DNA of 64,000 nt, taken from positions 3,596,001 through 3,660,000 of the forward strand of contig JBAJFG010000002.1 in NCBI GenBank assembly GCA_037903475.1, given 5' to 3'. This document shows positions 21,650 to 35,100 of the stretch, one piece after another. The notes beneath the pieces were generated by a model, which was given only the letters and a program-made list of their open reading frames with translations, was not told where the DNA came from and did not search any database. The position numbers and the translations under genes are program-made. Numbering within the stretch: the first letter of the stretch is position 1; each line of letters opens with the position of its first letter. Source of the stretch: Ancylostoma caninum. Its lineage: Eukaryota; Nematoda; Chromadorea; Rhabditida; Ancylostomatidae.

Positions 21650-22850
21650 AAGCAGATTCGAAACAGGCTAATATCACAGATCTTCGTGTTTATCACATTA
21701 ACGACATTACGTCTTTCGCATCTAACACCACTCAGGATAGAATATTATGTTAAACGGCATAGCATGAGGCGCGTCGACAAACATAACACCAGTTTTACAT
21801 ACAGCAGGAAGTCGGTTGTGTGCAAATTCCTCCTTTAGTAGCCCCGGAGCGTGTATGATGTCTGAATGGGCAGATATCACCATCCTCTTCGGTGCTCATC
21901 CCACTCGTTAACTATGCCCACTTTCCTTGCTTTCTGACACCGTTTTCCTTCCAGCCGGCCCGGTCAGCGTGGATTCCGACTACCCTCAGATCAGCCTGCA
22001 ACGCTTCGAGCCACATAACATTGTTTCACGGCCCTTTAGCCACCTTCCCCGTTACTTCGAAATCGAAAGACAGAACGTAGACGCACTATCGAAGTCGGAA
22101 TTCACGAAGCTGTCGGTTATCGCAAATATCCGGAAACGATCTCGAATGTCTTGGTTGGTTTTAACGAGTGACGCGAGCCATCCAATTCAGACTGGTGGCA
22201 GATGAATGTGGAAATTTGGCTTTATTCTTCTTCAGCCTCTACCTTGACCGCTTAGCCGTTGCTTTGCTCCATATTATCGCTTCCTATCCTTCATGGAGGG
22301 ATGCAAAACAGTTCAAAGCCCTTCAAAAGGACAGCTCATCGTTGGTCCATATCTAGAGCGACTGCGAGCGTTTTGCGAACCACGAATAGCTGATTGTGCT
22401 CAAGTTCTAGAAGTCATAAGAACGTAACGCTATCCGTTCAGGTGGCAGATGTCCACAAACCTACACACCTCTTTCCTGTTCCTCTTGGAAAATGACTTAT
22501 GCTTATCTAAACCGTGGAATCCAAAGCTCTTTTGCGTTTTGATAGCATGTTTTTCACTTTTTTCTCCTAGATTGTTACACAATACATGGTTATCACAGTG
22601 GTATTCCTGCCTATGGTCAGCATTTCTCTCCTATCTCTTCGAATACGACGTTAGGGTCAAGCGTCCGATGGGAATTTCCCATGAGCGGGTCGTATGGGAG
22701 GGGGCTGGGAAGGGGGGGGGGGGTCGTATTGGAGAGGTGTGGGTGGGGTACGTAGAGGGGTGGCTTACCATTGAATGTAATTTCATGATTTTTCTATGAC
22801 ATGACAAATGACGTTCCGCTCACGAATGATCACGTCATATCGAGTTAAAG
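21650..22850. other. Intergenic stretch upstream of the chromodomain gene, no gene seen
   Basis: No exon with both splice signals was recognised on either strand. It contains a G-rich run (22680-22740) whose surroundings resemble 24145-24205. The promoter of the chromodomain gene should lie near 21610 and beyond, but no TATA-type motif was chosen. Confidence 0.4.
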
Positions 22851-23970
22851 CAGGACTGGCTGGCAGCGTATGAGAGAAATCTGCTCCAGCGCACTCATAA
22901 GTTCGATCCCCGGCGCCTTCAATAGATTTTTGCACGGGTCGGAATCAGTTCAGAATCAAATGTGGAATAGAGAGGGTGGAAATGTTTAAAAAATAGAGAG
23001 TGGATAGCGAGGTCAATCGATTGCATATGCGAGGATTCACCTGCAGGGCCCATCAGAACCTGGAAAAGTAGGGTGAATTAGACCTCGCGCTGAAGTTCTC
23101 TGACTCGAAATCAGCAAATGCTTTTTTATATGTCTATAGAAGACGATCAGCTCTATCTTTTGCCAGAGTTTCAATTCTCTAGAATTTCATATGCTTTTGG
23201 GAGCTCGATGAGAAAGTTTTCAAATTTTCGGGTCTCCGAATTTCCCATCTAACTCACGCAAGCAGGAGCAATTATTGGGGTGCTATAATGGGGATGAAGA
23301 ATAAATGCTTTGGGCTCTATTTCGCGAAGGTAGTGAAATTTGGGTAGAAGGCAAATTCTCTTCATGGGAGTTGAAAAGTGAAAATCTCGCAATTTGAACA
23401 GATGGTGAAAATGGAGTAAATCTGTCTGGCAAGTCACTGTTAAGCAATTTGCAGATATCACGAAAACTTTTTTTTCTACCAGTTCTAGTTGGGGAAATTT
23501 CCCATTTGAATACAGAATCTGGCTCCACGAAGTTCGCTCGTTTTCCCGCAATTTAGATGGGAAATCGATGGGAAATTCGCCAAATTTTCCATCGTTTTCC
23601 CATCGAGCTCCCAAAACATATGAAGATCTAGAAAATTGAAACTCTGATAAAAGATAGAATTGATCGTCCTCCATGGATATTTAGAAAAGCATTTGCTAAT
23701 TTTGAGTCAGAGAACCTCAGTACGGGGTCTAAGTAACCCTAGTTTTCCACAAACTGGCGTCCCCTGTAGGCGAATTCTCGCATGTGTTATCGATCGATTT
23801 GGCTTCCCTCACTTCATTTTCAAACCTTTAAATCCTCTCTACTCCACACTGAATCTTGAAGTGGTTCCAACCGGTGCAAAAATTTCTTGGAGGTGCCTGG
23901 AATCGAACCTGTGGGCGCACAAATGCCAACTCTGAAACCGATTCCTCGCATGCACTGCCAACCAGTCCTG
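22851..23970. repeat. Long inverted repeat with B-box-like ends
   Basis: The arms (about 22851-23250 and 23550-23970) are inverted copies of roughly 80-85% identity by eye. Each outer end carries CAGGACTGG(C/T)TGGCAG followed about 45 nt later by a pol III B-box-like word: GTTCGATCCCC at 22901-22911, and GGTTCGATTCC on the minus strand at 23899-23909. The spacing resembles a degenerate tRNA or tRNA-derived SINE. The inner arm segments share AGAGTTTCAATT(C/T)TCTAGA and TTGGGAGCTCGATG. Confidence 0.65.
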
Positions 23971-24430
23971 TTTAGACACGTAACATGATCGTTCCTGCCG
24001 GCAGTCTGGTCGGACCGGATAAGGAAGGATGCATATCGACTTCAAGGTTGCTTTAGCTCCAATTTTGGGGTTTTAATGTGTTTCTTTTGTGTCTTCTTCC
24101 TTGAAACTGTTCAGTGTTTTAGTGTACAGAGTAAACATGCGGGAGCAGAAGGGGGGGGGGGAAGGTGAGGGTTGGACTAGGGAATAGGGGGGGGGGGTCG
24201 TATTGAGGGTCGGTTTTTCCTATTGTCATGCTTGACCCTTTACGGCACTATTTCTCGCGTTCTCTCTTTTTCTAATATCTTCGCAACTACGTTTCCTGGT
24301 GAAACACACTGTAACGGCCCGGATGAGGCAGAGATTGCTCTCTTCTGATAAAAATCTTGTTCAGGTTTTCTGGGCTGTCTTGGTGAGCAGCGTCCTGTAC
24401 CATGAATCCTTAGCCATTACTATGTGTCTT

Positions 24431-24533
24431 TTATCCGTTATATGTTATCTGTTATGTTATTTCTGGTCATTCCGTTTCCAAAAGCATTATCCGAGCCATG
24501 GAAATCCTTGCATGCACTATCCACTCATCCCCC
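24431..24533. repeat. Degenerate end of the ATCCG-repeat hAT family
   Basis: The words ttatccgttat, ccgagccatggaaa and ccactcatccc align in order with the right end of the element at 275-2236 (about 2155-2236). Confidence 0.5.
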
Positions 24534-24598
24534 ATTTATATGGCATTTGTCACGGAGTAAACATCGGTGCAATTACGGACCCAGTACAAAAGCTACGT

Positions 24599-24840
24599 GG
24601 GTGTGGGTCATGATGAGGCAAAAGTGGGTGGGCAAAGTGTCTGCGATTGGTTCATTCGAACCCTCGCCCCGCTCTTCAGGACCTGCTCGCACTAATTCGC
24701 GCGCAATTTCACCATAGTTGCTCACGCAAATTTGAATGCGAGTGGGGACGAGTCGACGCCGAAGGGCGGGAAGACGCCGCCCCCCCCCCCCCCCCTCACA
24801 TTCAAATTCATTCCATTTTGCCTCATCATGACCCACACCC
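24599..24840. mobile_element. Mutator-like MITE, copy 2 (9-bp target duplication)
   Basis: It shares its ends (GGGTGTGGGTCATGATGAGG, inverted) and interior with 6404-6614. It is flanked by a perfect 9-bp repeat, aagctacgt (24590-24598 and 24841-24849). An expanded C-run (24779-24795) is inside. Confidence 0.9.
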
Positions 24841-24849
24841 AAGCTACGT

Positions 24850-26120
24850 GCGAGCCGCTAAAAAACGTAGCCTTCCAACTGAGAATTTGATCTATTGGAA
24901 CGGATCAGCGCGTATTACAACGCGATGTTCACTCCGAGGTGAATGCCCTGTACACCCAGTTACACCTGGGGCTGTATTTCCGTTCTGGCGCAGCGCCAGC
25001 TGCGCATTGGCCGGAATGGGTGAGGTCGGAACTTTTCGTGCCGGATGTGAACCCCATGAATGCCTCACTCTGCACCGTAAACCAACATTCCTATACCGAA
25101 GAACGTATATTGAAGTGTAACTAAGGCAATGGAGATCAAACATACAACATGACATCTTTTTTTTTTTTGAATCTATTACAAATTTTTCCATAGTAATATT
25201 ATCTTCCGTTTCCTTCTAGCAGACTGTACAGCAAATGATTTGTATCCAAAAGAGGATAATTACTGTACAATGACATAACAGTTATAGAATTCCTGGATTA
25301 TCCTATGTTGTAAAGCCCACCCGGCAAAACGACTGCACTCTTAGGAACAGAAGAGAAGTATGTATTCTTGTTGAGTTCATACCGCCTCCAATGTCACATA
25401 TCAACCATTATCAGAAAGAACCGAGTTTTACAGATTTTTCAGTTATCTGCCAAGTAAAATTAGACTCGCAAACACTACATCAAGCCAGTACTCAGAAGAT
25501 CTAATGGAAACATTTATAGAGGTACAGTGGAATCAAGAACAAGATGCACTACGCAAGGGCATTATACAAGAAAATGTTACAAGTACCTAACTCTATCCTA
25601 TGAAGCTCTACATAATCCGAAGCGCTATATATGGCTGACATGGGAGGACCACTGGCTGCTGCCACAGAAGATAATTACGCTATTCCACTCATCTAAATAA
25701 GAAGATAGATCGGAACCATAGTGGAAGATACTCGTATCGACATCAACCTCACTACACCTCAGATAATGAAAAGTTCTCACTCTGACTAGTATCAGTTGAA
25801 AATGAAGCATTCGCAGGTTTGTGGAAGGATGACACAGCACAAACCAACAACTAGAGTAAAGAAAACTAAAATTTGAGCAGTTCCAATTAGCGAGGTGCAA
25901 AATCAAATAGGACACCGTAAAACAACAAGCATCTGAGGGAATCTCAATCATACCGTAATATAACACATAAGTTCACCTAACGCTAACAATAGCACTCAGT
26001 ACTGTAAATTATTCATCAAACTTAATGGGCACACGAACAAAACAAATCTAACGTATACCAAGGAAAAATATTAAATAGAGTTAAACTTTCAGTAGGGATA
26101 CACTTCAGCTCATTGATGAA
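24850..26120. other. Stretch downstream of drp-1, no gene seen
   Basis: AT-rich sequence with a T-run (25160). No exon with consistent splice sites was recognised. The part near 26000-26120 is probably drp-1 3' UTR and flank. Confidence 0.4.
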
Positions 26121-26124
26121 ACAA

Positions 26125-29100
26125 TTACCAGAGCTGCGTCTCTCGTACTTCGCTAATGATCAGACTCGCTTGATTGAGGGCCTAAATTGCTACCATTAAT
26201 TATATAGAAAATTTATCAAGAAATTAAGCTAGCAGCAAGATCGATAAAATGACATGCTGAAAATTCATGTACAAAAAGCTAGCAGCGAAAACGGTAGGAC
26301 TAACGAACCTTCATCGTCTCTAGCGTTTCCTTCCTACGCTGAGCCATATCAGCTGTTTCAGCAAGCAAATCCTCCAGCAGGTCTGGTTTGTACAACTGGC
26401 GTACTAACTCGGACTGGAGGTTATCCTTTAAAAAAACATTAATAGGAAGAATTATCGGGCAAATTAAACATTTAGAGAGAAAAATCTGTGAGCCACTTAG
26501 CTACTGGTAGTGCAACAAATAAGTATTTATAACCTTCAAGACTTCAATTAATACAGATACAACACATAGAATGTAATCAAATCAATATTCCAAAAAAAAA
26601 TCTGAACTCGGAAAAAAATCTCTATTACGGCTAATAAAGTAGTGCAGACATACATACAGAGAACTCCAAACGGACGCAGTCAAGAGTCAGGACCGCGACG
26701 CGGCTTTCTTGAGCAGAGTCATGGGAGTTCAGCATAGTGTGCGCCTGCGTCTCTGCCCAAGAGAGCGGCGCCGCGTTCTCGACTCTTGTCTGCGTACGTT
26801 TGGAGTTTCCTATATTTACACACAATCTCGGACCGCGATATTCCAAGATAGCCTGGCATAGGAACTGAAAACTCACTCTGACGTAATTCACCAAGAAGTG
26901 CATGATGGCCTTTGGAACGCTGTCCTGCACATTTTTTCGAACGATCATAAAGTACTTTCGAATCAACCGCTCTGGAATTATCTGGTTATATCTTTTTCTT
27001 CACATTCATGAATGGGACACTGAACAAAAATCCCCATTGAAACAAAACTCGAACCCACGCCTATAACAATGTTTGGAAATGTCGACCGGTAAAAGCGAGA
27101 TTCGACAATCCAAGACGCTTGGAGTACTTGTTGATGTATGACCGTTCACAGAGAGCAAACTGCTACTCACCAATTATGAGACAGTCCTTTTGTTCATTAC
27201 GAGTGAGCTGACGAGCAAGTGGCTTTTCAGGTACTTCCGGTAGTATTACAGCGGGATTCGTAACAACCTCAGCTGAAAATAGAAACATACCACTCGTTTG
27301 CTAAAAGAAGTCTATTTACTAAAATGAATGGATTCCTAGAACAGAATTCGAGCGCAATTTCCATGGAAATGAGAAGCAGAACCACTGTAGAAATTAGGTT
27401 CCCTATGTTTTTTTTCCTTGCTGTCCCGAACGGTTTTTAAAATCGCGACCGCCCACTGCGTGAGCACAACATTTTTGAGCGATGCTGGCCCACCTAAACA
27501 CAATGAAATGCAACGAAATCGTTGCGAATGTGTTGTGGTCTAACAAGGCGCTTGATTTATCCAACTATGACTGCAAATAAGTGCAAAATGACTTCAAAAC
27601 TCTTGTCTTCGCCCAGGACTGCATCTCGTTCCAACAAGGTTTGCTATATTTTGGAGAGAAAAATGAAGACGAAGAACCATAAAAATGAAAATTTTCTTTC
27701 CGCAGTAATACCCTCATCCATTCTGGCTCATTTAATTGGTGAGCAATATGAGGCAATATGAGCAACAACAATGAGTAAAAGGATTCCCTTGCAACAAGTC
27801 TGAGTATGATTAACTAACATGATTCCTCAGCGTTGGTCTTTCCGAACCACCATGACGACGACTTCTTTGGCTCTCCATTCACCATTTGAGACTTCGACAC
27901 CCCGTTCGATGTACCATCGCCAGTGAGTTGCAGTGGCACTGCATTCACCATCTAGAAGACATAACGTCCATAGAAATTAACTTATTCGACAAGACGTGGA
28001 CATGAACATTGAAATTAGTGAGTTCTACAGAGGAATAGTGTAAAAACGTTACTAAGCAGTAGAAGGACGAACACATTCTTAAAACTTAGCAATGAAAATC
28101 ACCTCCTTGAGTAAGCTGTAATTCGAGAAGTGAACTGATTTAATTGCACGACGATCGATACTCGTTGTAGAAGCGCTCGGAAACACAGCTTCATGCCCAT
28201 CGCGCATACGAACCACATATGGGCCCTGGCATGACAACATTCACGACGAGGATACGCTTTGCTCTGACAAAACCAGCGATCCCTCGCACTGATTTTCAGG
28301 GTTAGCTCAGTCAAAATCGCGTCGGGCACGGCCTCCACGTGCATGCAAAAATAATTACCACCACGAAAAGTAATACTTTAAACAATCACAATCTTCATAA
28401 CGATCGAGCCTTCGATGGACTGGAATCAAGTAACTCACAAATGTATGTACCTGCACCGCAATGACTATGATTTGTTCCAATTTAACAAACACATCACCTT
28501 CATAAAAAGGAAGGTAAAAACCAAGCAAGTAAGAAGAATGAAGAACTAAAGTAGACTCGGATGGAGTTTCATTGCAAAAGCCCAATATGCCCACCATAGG
28601 TGCGATAGGGGGGAGCCGGGGGTCTGCGAATTGAAGGGGGTTTGAGGAATCTGAGGCCTGTCAGAGGTGCCGAAAGTGAAGGGGTCATGGACCCCGAGGA
28701 GGGGGAAGCGGCAGCTTTCTTAGCGCTGGCTGTCACAAAAAGGCAACGACCGAGGGGGGGGGGGGGAAGTCGTCACATCACAGACGTAGGTGTTGTTCGT
28801 AATTCAGTTCCCGTTTGCCTTCATCTATTTAGGCAAGCTCAGGTATACCCTTCCATCTGCAGCGAATGTCGGCGGCGCGATGAGTCATTGACCCTTTGAG
28901 GAAAATCTGGCACTAATTTCAACATAAAAAAACACTCAAATTGCTATTATTTCCAAAATGGGAGGGTCCGAGGAATATCAGCACTTCATACCCTACCTCC
29001 CGGTGCCCAATACCCTATAATTCACCCATGGCAACCCTTTCCCTTTTGATCATACTGAAAAGTGCCAAAAACGGCTATATTTCCCTTATAACTTCCTTAT

Positions 29101-32100
29101 TTGAAACGTGGACATGTTAGTGAAGGGTACATAGTGGCCACGTTTTGTGAAATTACACCTATATCACTCATCACTCCTCCTGGAAAGAAGTTGTAAGTCG
29201 TTCCCGCTAAAGATGAAGGGTGCCGGAGCCGGCCTCTTAAGGATGGCTCCGGTTCTCGCTCTGCGCCCTCCTCCCTCACTGCACTGTCTCGCTTTTGGCC
29301 GGAGCCAATGTACTGCTTTTGGCTCCATCCCTTCCTGCACAGCGCAGGACAGATTTTTACCCATCATATCATACATGGATCGATAGAGAATTGCTTCTAC
29401 TTCACTAACATGTCCTGACCGTCTCATTTGGTTTTGTGGTTGAAGAGAAATTTGCGAAAAACCTACTGTTTCTCGTTATTTTCGTCGGTCTCAAAAATCT
29501 CAACTTGGTTCCCGTAAGATATTCGCTAGCGGCTTTGCAATTGGCTTCACATTATACAGTTTTCCCTTCTCTTCTTCCCAGGACTGTCCCATTTTTGATT
29601 CACTATTCACTCTCTATTAATACTTTTATTAGTCATAGAACTGAGAAAGTGCAGACGGTTCCGCAAGCTTTGAGTTGTTCTATGCAAACAGGGTGCCTTC
29701 TTCATCTCCTAGGCTTCAGCTATCCGAGGATACCCTTCACCCTATGGAAATTTTCACTAACAGCCGTGTTATTCCTAATTCCTTCAACCCCTTGCAATCC
29801 ATTCAATTCAGTACTCTAACTCGAATTTCGTATCCTACATATGAGGCATTCGTTCCGGCCGACTCACACTGCACACACATTTATTATAATCCTTCACTAA
29901 ATGTTTATTAGCATTCCCTAATAATATGTTTCCGTCTAACTTCCTGATATTGCCTTCTGTTACTTCGTCTTCCCCTCATTTGCGTCCTTCTTCTTCTCAT
30001 TCCCTCCATCGTTTCTATCACAAGAAAAAAAATTTTATTGATTTTTTACCGGGGTTTTGCCCCGGTCTCCCCCCCCCCCCTCGTATAAGTGAAGGGGGCC
30101 TGCCGGACCCCTGTCCGAAGTGAAGGGGGCGAGAGCCTCGGCTCCGACTATCGCACCTATGAACCAAGTGCGTACGTTCCAAACACTATTGCAGTGGTTG
30201 GAACATACACATTAATGCTGATATCTCTGCTATGCTGCTCTATCAGCACCACGTTCTTTGTTGATCTGCCAACATGGATTTTGCATGTATTGATGAAAAT
30301 AAAATTGCTAACATATCTCGAAAATGCAGAAGACCATTGACTATCATCGCAAAGAAGAGCAACTAATTTTGCACCATTGCGCACCCTAGCTTATGGATGT
30401 TGCAGACATTTTCTCAAATAGCAGAGATTAAGCACAATACTTGACCAGCCCATGAGGTCTGCAAATAAATAAATTTCATTACAACCATTCTAAAACTCAA
30501 CAACCAAAGAAAAAAATGTCCCAAGTAATTGCGGAATTCTTTTGAGAAAAAAAAACTACCACGTAGCAGAAATTTAATTCCTTGCAAGGAAACAACGGGT
30601 TCAGATCTGAAACTTCTTTTTTTTGCCATACTGGCCTTGCTACTGACTCAGTCCAACATTTACAATTTAGAGCCAAACAGGGTTAGAGTTGGAATGAGGC
30701 TACTAACTTTTCCTGTCACAACGCTTCCTACCCTCTCCTCTAAGGATTTACGTTATTTAAATGAAGCAAACCTCTATGAATATGTGAACCTTCCATTAAC
30801 TCAAAACAATACGGAATTTGAATAAGCATATAGAAGTAGTTCCAACCATTGCGCCGCCTACCTCATGATTAGCTTACAATTTTATATTCATCCAATCAAT
30901 CGAAAGCTCGATGTACGTATAGAAGATAGAGCACTCGAAGAATCTATTCTACGGTACCTTGACGACATGCGGTGACACAAACTACGCAAATAAGAGCGAA
31001 GAGAATACGATACGCAAAGAACTTAAAAACAAAGGGATAACGTAGACTTGTGAAACTTCAAGCAACATACCTGTTCGGAATTAGCACTCGAAGCTCTGTC
31101 ACCCGTTGAAGCGGTTCTTTGTCTGGTTCGACTTCTATCAGAAATTGCCTCTTCTGCGTTCACCAAAGTTCTATTTGCCTCACCAACAAATTCTGGATGC
31201 CTGGTATTGATGTATGCAAGCTCAATAGCAACTTGGTTTGCCACCTAGAAAGAGAGATGAGTTGCAACTGTAGGTAGAACTGAGAGTCATACAAAAAAAA
31301 AATCCGACCATTTCGTTGGTGGGCCGAAGGCGACTCTTCAGCACTCCACTCACTACTTCATTAATTTTATCGTACAGCCTGGGAAACCGTTGCATTTCTT
31401 GCTAAAAAAAATACATTGCATGGTGAAGTAGAAAATGCTAATGCAGTGTGCATAAGCTAGCACAGTGAACAGAAAATTGATTCAACAGGGTAAAGGGGAA
31501 GCGTACCTGAGTGGTAAGGCCGCAATGTTTCACCATACGCTGCATTTCCTCATGAACCAGTTCCACACACCTCAAACTAGGCTCCTCGAGGCGTTGAATC
31601 TGACGTTTCACCAGCAACTCAAATGCAACTTCAGGAACGAATAAAGCAGGACGCGGACCCTGAAATTGGTGCTTTTCACAGGATCTCCTTTTTGAACACA
31701 AGCGTTCAAAAAATTGGTAAAGACCTATCTTTTCCATAAAGGCACACGCAAAAACATTTCTCTTAAATATAACTATAAACAGTGACGAAGCCTAATCTCA
31801 ACACAATATTTTTTCACTAGCGTATCCACTAAAATAAAAAACGCAGGTAGACTTACAGTAGCATTCCGTATGGCCGTAAGAATGTCCATTTCTGTCAGAT
31901 TCTCGAGCGGATTCACACATTCCAACGACTTTCCAAATGTTTCATGGAAGATGAAGCAAATGCGAGCACCACCACAACTAAAGGTCGTCGAGTTTGGAGC
32001 CATCCACTCCAAATGGTTTCAAAAAAGCAGATGTAACTCACAGCTCCGTAGTCTCTATGTTTCTAGCCGTTCCCTCAATAGTGGACGTGTATGCTGTGGC

Positions 32101-35100
32101 AAAACGCGTGATTATTTGCAGGAGTGTTCTGCTCTTGTCATCCTGTGACAGGTTACATAGTGATCTATTGCTGACATTTATGTTTGTATGATACTCACAA
32201 CTGGTTCTCCGAATGCTTGAAGGTCAGCCTGACACTGAGCATGCATTATCGATACTCGTGCTTTCAATGCTGGCAAGCAATTGCGAATGTGATGCATAAG
32301 AAGCTAAACAATAAGCTTGCTTGAAGTGCAGCCTGACAATATAAATTTTAAAAAAATATCTGGATTACACAATAATAATTGGTTTGCACAAAGGAAAACT
32401 AAATACAACAATCTCAGAAGCTATACCTACACGTCTTTAAAAATACTTTTTTTGCAAGACAGGGTCATAAACAAGCTATTAATTTCTTGTCTCACATTCA
32501 ACATCGTTGAGAATAGCTCACCAAATTCAACTTCTTTGCAAGGTAAGGCGTTCCATTTCTGCTTGCAAGGGTCGGGTACTTCCGATGAAGGAATGACTGT
32601 TCATCTTTCACAGCATCACAGATGGGCTTATTGTCGATGATAGCTTGCTGAAGGAAAAATTGGATAGCCATTGAACTCGAATAAATTCATGCCATTGTGT
32701 GAATTAAACATGTTTGTAGACTTAGCAGCATTAGCACTAACAATCTAAATCTTTTCAAGATATTGGTTCGAGTGCAGTACCAAATTCTCTGCATGTTTCT
32801 CAACAAACCATTCCCGGGTAGACAGCTAGAGTTTAACCTCGTGCGAAAAAGAAACACTCAAAAGAAAAAGAGGGTCATTGCTGCTCAGAAAACACTAAAA
32901 ACAGGGTTACCGATGTTTTCTGACTTTCCACCTATCGTTGTTGGGGCGGAACACTAGTAACGAGCGTTTTTGCTGCTAATGGTGTAAAATCGATCAGCTG
33001 GAGAATAGTGGTGAAACTAGAACCAAACACTAATAACTCCTGCGCTCTAACGAAAATGAAGCCACACGAGAAGATACCCTCCGGTAAACTCCGAGAATGG
33101 AATACATCGGCGTATTACAATAAATCGTGCTCGAAATGGGAGACAATACAGTCGTGACATTGCGTTAGCACATGTAGGCTCCCACCACTGGCGCACAAAA
33201 AACGTGGGCAGGAAAGGATGGGGGGAGGGACGTAGCAAGAAAGCTGGGGTCTCCGCCAGTTTTGGGACTCGGATGGGGGAATAAAAATACTAAAATATCA
33301 ATTTTAATATCAAATAGTTAACGGTGAATACTCAAAGAGCAATAATAAAAGTAAACAACTAAAAACATACTATTGCATTGTCCGTAACGTTGCCCTCCAC
33401 TTTTTAGGTTGCTTTTCGGATTTATTTTTCTTAATCGATGTGATTTACATAGAACTACGCAACACGTTTGCCATTACAATGGATAAGAGTTCCCGCAGTG
33501 ATAATGTGGTTTGTCCGTATCACCTGCGAATAAGAAGTTCCACCATAATTCCACCAAACACTGAGCAATGAATTCAGAGGCGCTTTGGCATTCACATTCT
33601 AGCAACGCTCATACCGTTCACTCTTCCACGTTTGATTTAGCAACGAACCTAATTCTCGCCACTGGTAACCAAGTCGAGCAAAGCGAACGAAAGTAAGAAA
33701 GTCGAGAAATTTGGATACGCATAAAGCTTACTACCGCTCATACCATAAGGTATCCTTGCGCAATATTTCCTTGTCTTCCCATTTCCATAGGAGGCAATAA
33801 AGGGGTTCATCGAAGAACGCATGCTTTTTGAGGCACCGCTTGCATTGCTGCGTTCCCTGAATTTACGAAGCAGAGTCTGCCGAACATGTTTGGAGTCAAT
33901 GACGGTTTTCTATCGGCAGCCGTGATGGGATGTGGAGACAAATCTGGTATAAATAGAAAACTGGCCTAAAAAATAAGTGGCGGGAACCTTTTCCGCCAAC
34001 CTAACAATAAAAATAAGGTATTTGTTTTGTAAAGTAATTTTGAGAATTCGGTGATCCATTCTCGGGAGGAGAGGAGGCGCCTTTCACTGCGATCGCCACT
34101 GAACTCAGATTCGACAACTAATATCAGATTAAAAGAACTAAAGAGCCACGCCACCGAAGTTTTCAAATTTGATGTAGCCCAAACTGAGTTCCGGTACGTG
34201 GATTTTGTACCTAAATGGAGAAAAAGATGATAGGAAAACACAAACCTGGGAACGATTAACGACGCCGATGATGCCCAGCTTAACAGGCACAACCTTGCCC
34301 ATCAAGACATCCATTGCGTCCGTCCCCTGATCCATCAAGTCCAGCTTCGTTAGCACAGCTAACGTACGCTGACCTTAACAAGCCTATACATCTATTAGCC
34401 CTAGGATATTATGTTGCCTATTCTTTTCCTTTTATATTTCGTACGAATGATGAAGTATTTATGAAGTCAAATTAGCCCTCGAGTATTTTTTTTGCGAAAT
34501 TTACAAGTTTAGTGAGAGGGGGAGGGGCGGTTGTCAATGGATACAATGGATATGGATAGAAAATGAGAGAAATAAAGCAGTCATTCCAGATAAGCTCCGC
34601 CCCTTGCAGTAAAGTTCCCCCCCCCCCACTAGGTTGTCCCGAATCATATTGGGGCAAAACAAGCCAAAACCGAGCAGTCTTGTCAGTTAAAGCGTACTCT
34701 CCGTACGCTACAAACGCTTTGAGGCGTTTCACAAGTTTCTTGCATACGGCGGAGGCAAAGTGAAAGATGCCAAAAGAGTCTTTTTCCTGGTGAGTCTTCC
34801 TATTTCTAATGCCATAGATGCGAGAAAAACTAAGTTATCCTAAAAATGAAAGGAATGCGTTTGCAGCAGTGGCGGACCCAGAAAATGAGCGGGGCGGGGC
34901 GGAGGGGGTGGGGGTGTGGGAAAAAAGTGAGGTCTCCGCCGCTTTGGGAGGCAGATGGAAAGTGAAATTATTGAAAATATTTTCACAGTAACGAATAACT
35001 AGTAAAAAAAATTTTTTTTCTAAAAATGCTAATAAAAATAAACAATCACAAATAAACTAACACAAGATTTTTATTTATGCTGTAAAATAATTTCAAACAC

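Noticed and set aside
22449..22799. 116-codon plus-strand ORF as a gene
   Set aside because: It runs into a G-run, has no splice or family support, and has low-complexity composition.
22851..22925. Functional tRNA gene
   Set aside because: Only the B box is convincing. I could not pair an acceptor stem or find an anticodon loop, and the sequence is one arm of a long inverted repeat.
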